Assembly: GCF_012932915.1 (NCBI RefSeq)
Contig: NZ_VCQU01000009.1
Span: 186,001 to 250,000, forward strand
Direction of reading: 5' to 3'
From: Antrihabitans stalactiti
GTDB taxonomy: Bacteria; Actinomycetota; Actinomycetes; Mycobacteriales; Mycobacteriaceae
DNA length: 64,000 nucleotides
The translations under genes and the position numbers were made by a program. The notes below the pieces were generated by a model, which worked only from the letters and a program-made list of their open reading frames with translations, was not told the origin of the DNA and did no database searches. This document shows, one piece after another, positions 16,832 through 25,408 of the stretch. Each line of letters starts with the position of its first letter. Positions within the stretch are counted from its first letter, which is position 1.

Positions 16832-18444
16832 CGGTCTGGATCGCCCGTCGGGACGACGACGAGGTCGCCGGCGAACTCGCAACGGCATCGGGTCCGCTTG
16901 CGGGATTGCGGCTTGCGGTCAAAGACAACGTCGACGTCGCCGGGCTGCCGACCACCGCAGCCTGCCCTGCGTACTCGTACGATCCGGACAGCGACGCCGC
17001 TGTCGTTTCCGCATTGCGGGCGGCCGGAGCGGTCGTGGTCGGCAAGACCAACCTCGATCAGTTCGCCACCGGACTGGTTGGTACCCGGTCGCCGTACGGC
17101 CCTGTTCCGGACTCGCGGCGGCCCGAATACATCTCGGGCGGTTCGAGTTCCGGCTCAGCGGTCGCGGTCGCGCGCGGCGAGGCCGACATCGCGATCGGCA
17201 CCGATACCGCCGGGTCGGGCCGCATTCCAGCTGCCCTCCAAGGCATTGTCGGGATCAAGCCGACGGTGGGCGTGCTCTCGACCGAGGGCATCGTGCCCGC
17301 ATGCCGAAGCTACGACTGCGCCACGATTTTCGCGCCCGACCTGGTCTTGGCCAATCGTGCGATGAGTGCGATGGCCGCGGGGGCGCCTGGCCGCACCTGG
17401 CCGGCGGACGCTCGGCTCGCCGCGCCGCCGACCCCGACGGTCGCCGTGTTTCGCGAACTTCCCGAGCTCGATTTCGAGTGGAAGGCTGCGTTCGCGCGCA
17501 CGGTCGACGACCTCATCGCACGCGGTGCCTGGATAGTCGAGATCGACCCGACGCCTTTCCTTGCCGCCGCGAAGCTGCTGTACGACGGTGCGATCGTCGC
17601 CGAAAGATATTCGGCTGTCGGTGAATTCGTTGACCAGCACCCGGACGACGTAGATCCGACCGTCGGTGGAATCATCTCGTCTGCCCGCGATCTACCAGCG
17701 CACCAGTTAGTTTCGGATGTTGCGGCGCTGGAGCGTCTGCGCGCGGATGCGATGACCGCGCTTTCGGGTGTCGACGCTCTCCTGGTACCCACCGCACCGT
17801 TTCACCCGACGATAGCTGAGGTCGAGGCAGACCCCGTCGGCATCAACTCGCGCATGGGGACCTACACCAACTTCTGCAATCTGTTCGACCTCTGCGCGGT
17901 TGCGGTCCCCGCTGGGACGGCAGGTGAGGCCCAATTCGGCGTCACCGTGTTGGCGCGAGCGTTCGAAGATGCGGTCGCGCTCGATGTCGCAGCGCTGGTG
18001 GCCGGCGTCGAATCACCCTCGGTCGCATGGCCACTCGCCGCTGCATCCGTCGTCGAGCTTGCGGTCTTCGGCGCGCACCTGCGCGGGCAACCGTTGGAGC
18101 ATCAGCTCAACGCGCTCGGCGCCCGATGGGCCGGACCGCTCGCCACCGCGCCGCGCTACCGGCTCGCCGCTCTCGATACGGTCCCCCCGAAGCCAGCGGT
18201 CACGCGATGCCCACCCGACGAGGTCGGCGTCTCGTTAGCCGGTGAACGCTGGCTGCTTTCACCCGCAGCGCTCGGCCAATTTCTCGCCGCACTCCCCGCA
18301 CCGATGCAGTTGGGGTCCGTCGAATTCGACGACGGCACATGGCGAACCGCCTTCGGCTGCGACGGCTCCGCCGCCGCACAAGGTAAGGACATCAGCGAAT
18401 ACGGCGGCTGGCGCGCAGCGTTGGAAGCTGGCGCAGTCGGCTGA
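16828..18444 (+). CDS. atzF: Allophanate hydrolase
   Basis: A 538-residue cytosolic amidase-signature enzyme that splits allophanate into ammonia and CO2. The Ser-cisSer-Lys triad is visible: Lys in [11 protein letters not shown] (near 31), cis-Ser in [15 protein letters not shown] (near 110), nucleophile Ser in [15 protein letters not shown]. The C-terminal part from about residue 415, ending [13 protein letters not shown], is the small AtzF C-terminal domain. GGAAGGGG lies just upstream and the start overlaps the carboxyltransferase stop (ATGA). It is last gene of the operon and is followed by a long palindrome acting as terminator. Together with permease, deiminase and carboxyltransferase it completes a route from guanidine or urea to ammonia. 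Confidence 0.93.
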   Translation: MTVWIARRDDDEVAGELATASGPLAGLRLAVKDNVDVAGLPTTAACPAYSYDPDSDAAVVSALRAAGAVVVGKTNLDQFATGLVGTRSPYGPVPDSRRPEYISGGSSSGSAVAVARGEADIAIGTDTAGSGRIPAALQGIVGIKPTVGVLSTEGIVPACRSYDCATIFAPDLVLANRAMSAMAAGAPGRTWPADARLAAPPTPTVAVFRELPELDFEWKAAFARTVDDLIARGAWIVEIDPTPFLAAAKLLYDGAIVAERYSAVGEFVDQHPDDVDPTVGGIISSARDLPAHQLVSDVAALERLRADAMTALSGVDALLVPTAPFHPTIAEVEADPVGINSRMGTYTNFCNLFDLCAVAVPAGTAGEAQFGVTVLARAFEDAVALDVAALVAGVESPSVAWPLAAASVVELAVFGAHLRGQPLEHQLNALGARWAGPLATAPRYRLAALDTVPPKPAVTRCPPDEVGVSLAGERWLLSPAALGQFLAALPAPMQLGSVEFDDGTWRTAFGCDGSAAAQGKDISEYGGWRAALEAGAVG

Positions 18445-18455
18445 GTTGGTCACCC

Positions 18456-18501
18456 CTCGTGAGTCTTTTTGGAGTCTATAGACTCCAAAAAGACTCACGA
18501 G
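18456..18501. terminator. Long perfect palindrome between convergent genes, copy 1 of a repeated element
   Basis: Perfect 21-base arms around TATA (itself self-complementary, so 46 bases in all). The left arm begins CTCGTGAGTCTTTTTGG and the right arm ends CCAAAAAGACTCACGAG. It lies 11 bases after the atzF stop and 4 bases before the stop of the converging nitrate reductase gene, so it can end transcripts in both directions. T- and A-runs sit inside the stem. A second copy is at 30851-30908 with one compensated base-pair change. Confidence 0.85.
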
Positions 18502-18505
18502 CAGG

Positions 18506-21500
18506 TCAGTAAACGTCTCGGACGTAACGCTTTTCGGCCGTGAGCTTCTTCTTGAAAGCCACGGCTTCGTCGGGACCGAGATTGCCGTGGATCTGGGCGA
18601 TCTTGAGTAGCGTCTCGTCGACATCTTTCGCCATGCGCGCGGCGTCGCCGCAGACGTAGAAGTGCGCACCGGCATCCAGCCAGCGCCACAATTCGGCGCC
18701 GTGCTCGATCATGCGGTCCTGGACATAGACCCGCTCGCGCTGATCTCGCGAGAACGCAAGGTCCAGGCGGTTCAGGAAGCCGTCTTCGACCATGCCGTCG
18801 AGTTCGTCGCGGTAGTAGAAGTTGGTCGCTTCGCGCTGTTCGCCGAAGAAGAGCCAGTTCTTGCCCGAGCAGCCGAGTTCGCGACGTTCCTGGAGGAAAC
18901 CGCGGAACGGTGCAATTCCGGTTCCTGGGCCGACCATGATCATCGGAGTTGTCGGATCGGCGGGCGGACGGAAATGCGGCGCACGCTGCAGGAAGACCGC
19001 GACCGAGCGGTCCACTGCACCGTCGGCGAGGAACGTGGAGCAGACACCGCCCCGCGCATCGCCGCTGTCCGCTTCGAATCGGACGACAGAGACCGTCAGC
19101 TGGACCTCGTGCGGACTCACGAGCGGACTCGACGAGATCGAATACATCCGCGGTTGCATCGTTTTGAGCACCGATCGCCATTCCGACAGGTCCGCAGCGA
19201 CTGGGAATTCCCGCAGGACGTCGACGGCCTGTTTGGCCCAGAGGAACTTGTCGAGTTCGTTGCGGTTGTCCCGGCGCAGCAGTTTCGCCAGTCGCGGATC
19301 ATGGTTGCGTTCGGCGATGAATTGCAGCAGGTCCGTCGATACGCGGCAAATGTCGAACCGTGAGCGCAACGCGTCCTCGAGCCGAACCTCGCGATCGTCG
19401 ATCGACAGCTCCGAGTTCGCGTCCAGACCGGTTACCGTAAGCCAATCCTGAACCACCCCCGGACGATTGGCCGGGTACACACCGAGCGCGTCACCCGCGT
19501 CGTAGGTGACGTTGTACTCGGAGATGTCGAAGCCGAACTGTCGGACTTCCTTCGACGAGCCATTCAGTGTCAATGGCGTGTTACGGGACAACCGAGCCAA
19601 CACCGGCGCCGAGCGCGTGAACGAGGACGTGATCGTGGTCGACCCACGCGGCGTCATCGGACCGCGCGGCGGTGAAATCTTCATCGCCTCTTGCGAATCG
19701 AGGGCTTTGACCGCCCGATCGAGCCAATCCCGAAATGGCTCTTCGAAATCGGGTTCGCTGTCGACGCGCGGCAGCAACGGCGTTGCACCGAGCGCGCTCA
19801 TTCGAGTGTCGATGGCCCGGCCGTGACCGCAGAAGTCGTCGTAGGACGAATCGCCCATCGCGAAGAGCGCATAGCGAACGTCTTTCATCGCCGGTGCGTC
19901 GGCGGCTGAAAGTCGCGACCAGAAGTCGGCGCCGTTGTCCGGCGGTCCGCCGTCACCGAACGTGCTGGTGATGATCAGGACGTCACGAGCTGAAGCCAAT
20001 TCGGCTAGTTCGCAGGTGTCCATGTCCACAAGTCGTGGTGTAAGTCCGTGCGTGGCAAGCTCTGCCGCGCAAAGCTCCGCGCAACCTTCGGCGTTGCCGG
20101 TCTGCGAGGCCCACAGCACGACGACCGAGCGGCCCCGCACTCGGTCCTCGTCCAGCACGCCGACCGACGACGACTGCGGCACCGAGACTCTCGAATAGGT
20201 ACCGGCCAGCATCCCGTCGATCCACAACCGCGCCGATTCCGACACCGGCGCTTCGCGAGGCAAGACCGGCAGTCGATCGGGTGGAGCCAGATGCAGCGCG
20301 GATAGGAAGCCACCGACGTAGAACTTCTCGGCCGCCGACAGTTCCGGTGGTGCAAGGTCGATACCGAGTGCCGATGCTAGTGGGTGGCTCGCCGAACCGC
20401 GTGGCGGTTCGGCCACTGCAGTCGGCTTGGATACCTGCGACACACGACGCAAAGTCACTGCGCAGGCTTTGAATTCGGGCTGCAATGAGTCGACATCAAC
20501 TGCGTCGTTCGTGACGGCGTTGATAGTGACGTACTCGCCGTGCTCGTCGTTCCAGTGAAACGGCGCGAAGCAGTTGCCAGGCCTGACTCGATCGGTGATC
20601 ACCGCAGGCAGCACTGCTCTGCCCCGCCTGGACGCGATTTCGACCTGGTCGTCGGCCGCAATTTCAAGGCGCTCGGCGTCGCTCGGGTGCACCTCGATGA
20701 ACGGTCCGGGGTTTAGCTTGTTGAGCTTGGCCACCTTGCCGGTCTTGGTCAAGGTGTGCCATTGATGTTGCAGCCGGCCAGTATTGAGCACGAAGGGGTA
20801 GTCGTCGTCCGGCATTTCGTTCGGCGGCAGATGCGGACGGGCGAGAAACTGCGCGCGCCTCGTCGGCGTCGGAAAGGCAAGGCGCGGTTGACTACCGGAC
20901 TCGTCGACGTGCAACGTCTGGCTCATGCCGTCGTTGATGTAGCGGATGGGATGACGGTCTGCGTCGTCGTCGGGAGGGCACGGCCACTGCACCGGAGTGT
21001 CGCGCAGCCGTTCGTACGTCGCGCCGCGTAAGTCGTAGCCCGTCTTCGGGTTCCAGAAACCGCGAATCTCGTCGAAGATCTCTTCGCTACTGGTGTATGC
21101 GAAGTCTTTCTCGAATCCCAGCGCCGCGGCGACCTGGGCGATGAGCATCCAGTCGGGTCGCGCGTCGCCAGCAGGTTCGATAGACCGTTGCAAGAGCGTC
21201 AGATTCCGCTCCGAGTTCACGTAGACCGCGTCGGCCTCCGCCCACATCGTCGCGGGCAACATGATGTCGGCATAGGCATTCGTCGCCGTCTCGGTGTAGG
21301 CGTCTTGGGTGATGACCAGCTCAGCCGCCTCGAGCCCGGCGACGACCGTCTTCCGATTCGCCACGGTGGCAACCGGATTGGTACAGATGATCCAGCAGGC
21401 CTTGATGTCGCCCTTGCCGAGCTGGTCGAACATCTCGATCGTCCCCGGACCGATGTCGGTGCGTATCGTTCCCGCTTCCAAACCCCAAGCCTGCTCGACG

Positions 21501-22615
21501 AATTCGCGATCGTCGGCCGAAACAACGGACCGCTGACCCGGCAAACCTGGCCCCATATAACCCATTTCGCGGCCGCCCATGGCGTTCGGCTGACCGGTCA
21601 GCGACAACGGACCGCTACCCGGACGGCAGATCGCCCCCGTAGCGAGATGGAGGTTGCAGATCGCGTTCGTATTCCACGTGCCATGGGTGCTCTGGTTCAA
21701 CCCCATCGTCCAGCAGGTCATCCACTCGCCGGACTCACCGATCCACTGAGCTGCGGTCCGGATATCCGCGACTTCCAACCCAGTGATCGCACTGACGCGA
21801 TCCGGCGTGTAGTCGGCGAGGAATTCCGGCATGCCATCCCAGCCGTCGGTGTACTGAGCGATGAAGTCCTCGTCGATCCAGCCGTTTTCGACGAGCAGGT
21901 AAAGAATCCCGTTGAGCAACGCCAGGTCGGTCCCGGGAGCGATCTGAAGGTAGAGGTCCGCGCGGTCGGCGGTTGCGGTCCGTCGGGGGTCGACGACGAT
22001 GAGCTTGGCGCCTTGCTTGAGGCGGTCCGCCATGCGCAGGAACAGAATGGGATGGCAATCGGCCATGTTGGCGCCGATCACGAAGAAGACGTCGGCAGAC
22101 TCGAAGTCCGTGTACGAACCGGGTGGACCGTCCGCGCCGAGTGACTGCTTGTAGCCGCTGCCCGCACTCGCCATACACAACCGAGAATTCGACTCGATGT
22201 GCACGGTCCGCAGGAATCCCTTGGCGAGTTTGTTCGCCAGGTACTGCGCTTCGATCGACATCTGGCCCGACACGTAGAGCGCGACCGCGTCCGGTCCATG
22301 TTCGTCGACGATCTTGCGCAATCGAGCGGCTGCTTCTCGGACTGCCGCGTCGACGTCGATAGGCTCCGGCGTAGCGCCTCGATGGCTTCTGATGAATGCG
22401 GTGTCCATTCGGCCGGAGGCCACCATCATCTCCGCGTGCGTTGCGCCCTTCGTGCACAACCGACCGAAGTTGGCAGGATGCAGCTTGTCGCCCGAGACTT
22501 TGGCTATTACTCGAGCGCCAGTCTGCGAGTCGTCTTTGGTCTCGACCAGCACGCCACAGCCGACGCCGCAGTACGAACATGCGGTCCTCGTCTGTGTGCT
22601 CTGGTCAGGGGACAT
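18506..22615 (-). CDS. Nitrate reductase (molybdopterin) fused to sulfite-reductase-type flavoprotein
   Basis: A 1369-residue cytoplasmic assimilatory-type nitrate reductase with its own electron-transfer chain. Residues 1-720 are a molybdopterin oxidoreductase: [4Fe-4S] cysteines 13, 16, 20 and 54 (CSYCGVGC...C), predicted Mo-ligand Cys in SNSRLCMASAG near 147, and a C-terminal MoPterin-binding barrel (LNTGRLQHQWHTLTKTGK). Residues about 825-970 are a flavodoxin FMN domain (LWASQTGNAEGCAE, TFGDGGPPDN), and about 1000-1369 is a ferredoxin-NADP reductase module (RMYSISSSP, GGVCSTFL, MVGPGTGIAPFRGFLQERR, VCGDAARMAKDV). Electrons would pass NADPH-FAD-FMN-FeS-Mo. No nitrite reductase or nitrate transporter is adjacent. 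It ends at the palindrome shared with the nitrogen operon. Confidence 0.93.
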   Translation of the reverse strand: MSPDQSTQTRTACSYCGVGCGVLVETKDDSQTGARVIAKVSGDKLHPANFGRLCTKGATHAEMMVASGRMDTAFIRSHRGATPEPIDVDAAVREAAARLRKIVDEHGPDAVALYVSGQMSIEAQYLANKLAKGFLRTVHIESNSRLCMASAGSGYKQSLGADGPPGSYTDFESADVFFVIGANMADCHPILFLRMADRLKQGAKLIVVDPRRTATADRADLYLQIAPGTDLALLNGILYLLVENGWIDEDFIAQYTDGWDGMPEFLADYTPDRVSAITGLEVADIRTAAQWIGESGEWMTCWTMGLNQSTHGTWNTNAICNLHLATGAICRPGSGPLSLTGQPNAMGGREMGYMGPGLPGQRSVVSADDREFVEQAWGLEAGTIRTDIGPGTIEMFDQLGKGDIKACWIICTNPVATVANRKTVVAGLEAAELVITQDAYTETATNAYADIMLPATMWAEADAVYVNSERNLTLLQRSIEPAGDARPDWMLIAQVAAALGFEKDFAYTSSEEIFDEIRGFWNPKTGYDLRGATYERLRDTPVQWPCPPDDDADRHPIRYINDGMSQTLHVDESGSQPRLAFPTPTRRAQFLARPHLPPNEMPDDDYPFVLNTGRLQHQWHTLTKTGKVAKLNKLNPGPFIEVHPSDAERLEIAADDQVEIASRRGRAVLPAVITDRVRPGNCFAPFHWNDEHGEYVTINAVTNDAVDVDSLQPEFKACAVTLRRVSQVSKPTAVAEPPRGSASHPLASALGIDLAPPELSAAEKFYVGGFLSALHLAPPDRLPVLPREAPVSESARLWIDGMLAGTYSRVSVPQSSSVGVLDEDRVRGRSVVVLWASQTGNAEGCAELCAAELATHGLTPRLVDMDTCELAELASARDVLIITSTFGDGGPPDNGADFWSRLSAADAPAMKDVRYALFAMGDSSYDDFCGHGRAIDTRMSALGATPLLPRVDSEPDFEEPFRDWLDRAVKALDSQEAMKISPPRGPMTPRGSTTITSSFTRSAPVLARLSRNTPLTLNGSSKEVRQFGFDISEYNVTYDAGDALGVYPANRPGVVQDWLTVTGLDANSELSIDDREVRLEDALRSRFDICRVSTDLLQFIAERNHDPRLAKLLRRDNRNELDKFLWAKQAVDVLREFPVAADLSEWRSVLKTMQPRMYSISSSPLVSPHEVQLTVSVVRFEADSGDARGGVCSTFLADGAVDRSVAVFLQRAPHFRPPADPTTPMIMVGPGTGIAPFRGFLQERRELGCSGKNWLFFGEQREATNFYYRDELDGMVEDGFLNRLDLAFSRDQRERVYVQDRMIEHGAELWRWLDAGAHFYVCGDAARMAKDVDETLLKIAQIHGNLGPDEAVAFKKKLTAEKRYVRDVY

Positions 22616-22740
22616 ATTGGCATCGTGACTGCCGCAGGTTTCAACGACGTTTCCGAACAGGTTCGGCGGAGGTCATTTATCCCTCACCGACGCGTTTCGC
22701 GTCCTGAGAAGCGACGAACGTCACACGTAGACTCGCGGCC

Positions 22741-23466
22741 ATGAGGAAAACTCAGCGCATCACAACTTGCCTGCTCGCGGGTACGGCGGCCGCCGCATTG
22801 CTGTTGACCGGGTGTACGAGCGACGCAAAATCGGACGGCAAAGGCGAGGTCACTGTCGTCGGGACGGGCGAGGTCCAGGGGACCCCCGATGTGATGAACG
22901 CATCGGTCGGCATCGAGGCCACCGCCAAGGACGTCTCGGGTGCCGTCAGCGCGATGAACGACCGCGCAAACGCGATGATCGACGCACTGGGCGCGGCGGG
23001 CGTCGCCAAGGAAGACATCAAGACGAGTGAACTGTCCATCCAGCCCGAGTATTCGACCCCCGGCCAGGCCGGCGGTACGTCGACCATTTCTGGATACCGC
23101 GCGACCAACACGGTCCGGATCGTGGTGCGCGACCTGTCGAAGGCGTCGGAAATCCTCGACAAAGCGGTCAAGGCCGGTGGTGACAACGCGCGCCTCGGCA
23201 GCATTTCGTTCGACATCAAGGACGACACCGAGCTGCTGAAACAAGCGCGCGAGCGCGCATTCAACGACGCGAAGTCCCGCGCCGAGCAGTACGCGCAGTT
23301 GTCGGGCGAATCGCTGGGCAGCGTGATCACCATCAGCGAGGTCGGCGGTAACACGCCATCCCCGAGTCCGCTGCTGCAGGAGAAGTCGGCAGCGGCGGAC
23401 TTCGCCGTCGAGCCTGGTCAACAGACGGTCAGTTTCCAGGTCACGGTGAAGTGGAGCCTGAACTAG
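22741..23466 (+). CDS. SIMPL-domain (DUF541) lipoprotein
   Basis: A 241-residue exported lipoprotein. The signal peptide MRKTQRITTCLLAGTAAAAL ends in lipobox LLTGC (Cys near 25). Then comes a SIMPL domain: VTVVGTGEVQGTPDVMNASV, a DVSGAVSAMNDRANAMIDAL helix, and the C-terminal TVSFQVTVKWSLN strand. Bacterial SIMPL proteins (BP26/YggE type) form periplasmic or cell-wall oligomers linked to stress, with no known enzyme activity. Divergent from the nitrate reductase gene. Followed directly by a 106-nt double-hairpin element. Confidence 0.9.
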   Translation: MRKTQRITTCLLAGTAAAALLLTGCTSDAKSDGKGEVTVVGTGEVQGTPDVMNASVGIEATAKDVSGAVSAMNDRANAMIDALGAAGVAKEDIKTSELSIQPEYSTPGQAGGTSTISGYRATNTVRIVVRDLSKASEILDKAVKAGGDNARLGSISFDIKDDTELLKQARERAFNDAKSRAEQYAQLSGESLGSVITISEVGGNTPSPSPLLQEKSAAADFAVEPGQQTVSFQVTVKWSLN

Positions 23467-23572
23467 CCCCGTGCGCGCGTCTCACCCTCTCCGGGGTGAA
23501 AATCACGCACGGTTGTGCCGCGCGAACTGTGCGCGAATTTCACCCCTCAGGGGGTGAGACGCGCGCACGGGG
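23467..23572. repeat. 106-nt nested inverted repeat (paired REP/BIME-like hairpins)
   Basis: Outer arms 23467-23487 and 23552-23572 are a perfect 21-bp inverted repeat (begins CCCCGTGCGCGCGTCTCACC). Inner arms 23493-23514 and 23525-23546 match in 19 of 22 positions (GGGGTGAAAATCACGCAC against its partner). Each half can also fold alone (TCACCC-tctcc-GGGGTGA and TCACCCC-tca-GGGGGTGA), so the element looks like two copies of one unit in inverted orientation. It begins immediately after the SIMPL gene stop. It may act as terminator or be an immobile repeat of REP type; no open frame or transposase is present. Confidence 0.8.
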
Positions 23573-23610
23573 GAGGGTAATTCGGGCGATGCGGGATTAG
23601 CGTTATCGCC

Positions 23611-24243
23611 GTGAGCAGCAACAACCGTGGCCGACCCCGCCACCCGGATGTGCTGACGCCTGCGGAATGGCGGGTGGTCGACGCCGTTCGCCACGGACTG
23701 TCGAATCGGCAGATCGCAAGTCGGCGCGGGATCAGTGTCGACGCGGTGAAGTATCACGTCGCCAACGCGCTCATGAAGCTCGGCCTCTCGCGCCGTACCG
23801 AGTTGAAGACCTGGCGCGGCGCCCCGTACGACAGCCCGACCGCGCAACCTCGAGGAGACGACGCGATGACCCTCCACCTCGGACCGCTCGGCCAAGTCTC
23901 CCGGACCGTCAGCGACATTGCAGTCGCCGAGCAGTGGTACGGCACCACACTCGGACTGCCGCATCTGTTCACCTACGGCGACCTAGCCTTCTTCGACTGC
24001 GGCGGAACCCGACTGTTTCTCACCGCAGCGGAGAGCGGCATGGTGGCCGAACAGTCCGTGCTGTATTTCCGCGTCGATGACATCCAGAGCGCATTCGACG
24101 AATTAGCCTCGCGCGGAATCGAATTCCTCGGCGCACCGCACATGATCTTCAAGCATCCGTCCGGCGTCGAGGAATGGATGGCGTTCTTCAACGATCCCGA
24201 TGGTCATCCGTTGGCGATCATGGCCCAGGTGCAATCCACGTAG
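23611..24243 (+). CDS. LuxR-type HTH fused to a VOC (glyoxalase-like) domain
   Basis: A 210-residue fusion. Residues about 12-68 form a GerE/LuxR helix-turn-helix (LTPAEWRVVDAVRHGLSNRQ, then IASRRGISVDAVKYHVANAL). After a short linker, residues about 88-208 are a vicinal-oxygen-chelate domain (SRTVSDIAVAEQWYGTTLGL, FFDCGGTRLFL, and FFNDPDGHPLAIM with a typical metal or substrate Glu/His arrangement). Probably a one-component regulator in which the VOC domain binds a small molecule, or a VOC enzyme tethered to DNA. The start GTG is weakly supported. The next gene begins 10 bases after its stop and may be cotranscribed. Confidence 0.88.
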   Translation: MSSNNRGRPRHPDVLTPAEWRVVDAVRHGLSNRQIASRRGISVDAVKYHVANALMKLGLSRRTELKTWRGAPYDSPTAQPRGDDAMTLHLGPLGQVSRTVSDIAVAEQWYGTTLGLPHLFTYGDLAFFDCGGTRLFLTAAESGMVAEQSVLYFRVDDIQSAFDELASRGIEFLGAPHMIFKHPSGVEEWMAFFNDPDGHPLAIMAQVQST

Positions 24244-24253
24244 CCTGGATTGT

Positions 24254-25408
24254 GTGCGCGCAAGACGGTTGATCGATTGCATCGTCGTTGCGGCATGCCT
24301 GGCGGCATGCGGTACCGACGAACCGGTCCAGCCAACACCCAAGCCGCCGTCGACCTTTCCCGCGCTGGATGTCACGACCGTCATGGCCGACCTGGACCAT
24401 CCGTGGGATGTCGTGGCAGCGCCGGACGGAACGGTCCTGACCGGCGAACGCAGCGGCCGTTTCGTCGTACGCAGACCAGGTGGCGAGCCGACGGCAGTTG
24501 CGGCCGATCTCGACGATCTGTTCGCCAACAGTGAGACCGGACTCATGGCAATTGCATTGGCGACAGACTTCGCACAGAGCCGGAAGGTGTTCACCTGTCA
24601 GGGCTTTCGGGACAGCCAGACGACCGACATCCGGGTCATCGCATGGACGGTCGACCCGGCATGGTCGCAGCTCACCCGAACGGGCACGGTGCTCACTGGC
24701 TTGCCCGTCAGCAATGGTCGACACGGTGGCTGCCGCATCCTGCCCATGCCGGACGGCACGCTCTTCGTCGCGACCGGTGATTCCGCGCGCCCGACCATCC
24801 CGCAGGACCTCGGTTCGCTCGGCGGCAAGGTCCTGCACTTCGATGCCGGCACCGGACGACCCGCTGCGGGAAATCCCTTCCCCGACAGCCCTGTCTACAC
24901 ACTCGGTCACCGCAATGTCCAAGGTCTCGCGCTCCGGCCGGGCACGGACCAGATCTACTCCGTCGAACAAGGTTCGAGCAGGGACGACGAGGTGAACCTG
25001 CTGCGCTCGGGCGGCAACTACGGCTGGAAGCCGGACCGTAATCCGAACAGGTACGACGAATCCGTCCCGATGACCGATCCGGAGCGGGTACCGGGAGCGA
25101 TTGCGGCGGTGTGGAGTTCGGGATCGTCCACGATCGCCACGGCAAGCGCCAGCTTCATCACCGGACCCTCGTGGGCACCGTGGGACGGCGCGCTCGCTAT
25201 CGGCGTGTTGAAAGGCACCCACGTGCGGTTGCTGCGACTGTCCGACGACGGCACAACCGTGGTCGACGAGGTCGCGCCCGCGGAACTCGACGGGAGATTC
25301 GGACGCATCCGAACGGTCGCCGCGCAGCCGGACGGGTCGTTGCTCGTCACAACCGACAACGGCGACAACGACGTCGTCCTGCGCGTGACCCCCCGCGCCT
25401 CGGGTTAG
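24254..25408 (+). CDS. PQQ-type sugar dehydrogenase-like (GDSL/six-bladed propeller) lipoprotein
   Basis: A 384-residue secreted beta-propeller of the soluble glucose/sorbosone dehydrogenase family. Signal peptide with lipobox LAAC (Cys near 16), then DVTTVMADLDHPWDVVAAPD, TGERSGRFVVRR, the conserved NGRHGGCRILPMPDGTLFVA segment, GHRNVQGLALRPGTDQIYSV and EQGSSRDDEVNLLRSGGNYG (the usual catalytic-loop pattern HG..E.NW appears as EVN..SGGNYGW). The start is taken as GTG at 24254, which gives a proper lipoprotein signal; upstream starts would overlap the previous gene. Substrate and use of PQQ are not proven. It converges on fabH with a four-base overlap of the stop regions. Confidence 0.86.
   Translation: MRARRLIDCIVVAACLAACGTDEPVQPTPKPPSTFPALDVTTVMADLDHPWDVVAAPDGTVLTGERSGRFVVRRPGGEPTAVAADLDDLFANSETGLMAIALATDFAQSRKVFTCQGFRDSQTTDIRVIAWTVDPAWSQLTRTGTVLTGLPVSNGRHGGCRILPMPDGTLFVATGDSARPTIPQDLGSLGGKVLHFDAGTGRPAAGNPFPDSPVYTLGHRNVQGLALRPGTDQIYSVEQGSSRDDEVNLLRSGGNYGWKPDRNPNRYDESVPMTDPERVPGAIAAVWSSGSSTIATASASFITGPSWAPWDGALAIGVLKGTHVRLLRLSDDGTTVVDEVAPAELDGRFGRIRTVAAQPDGSLLVTTDNGDNDVVLRVTPRASG

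Noticed and set aside
18456-18501. Transposon end or MITE
   Set aside because: No target-site duplication or transposase is seen, and both copies sit exactly between convergent stop codons; a terminator role explains more.
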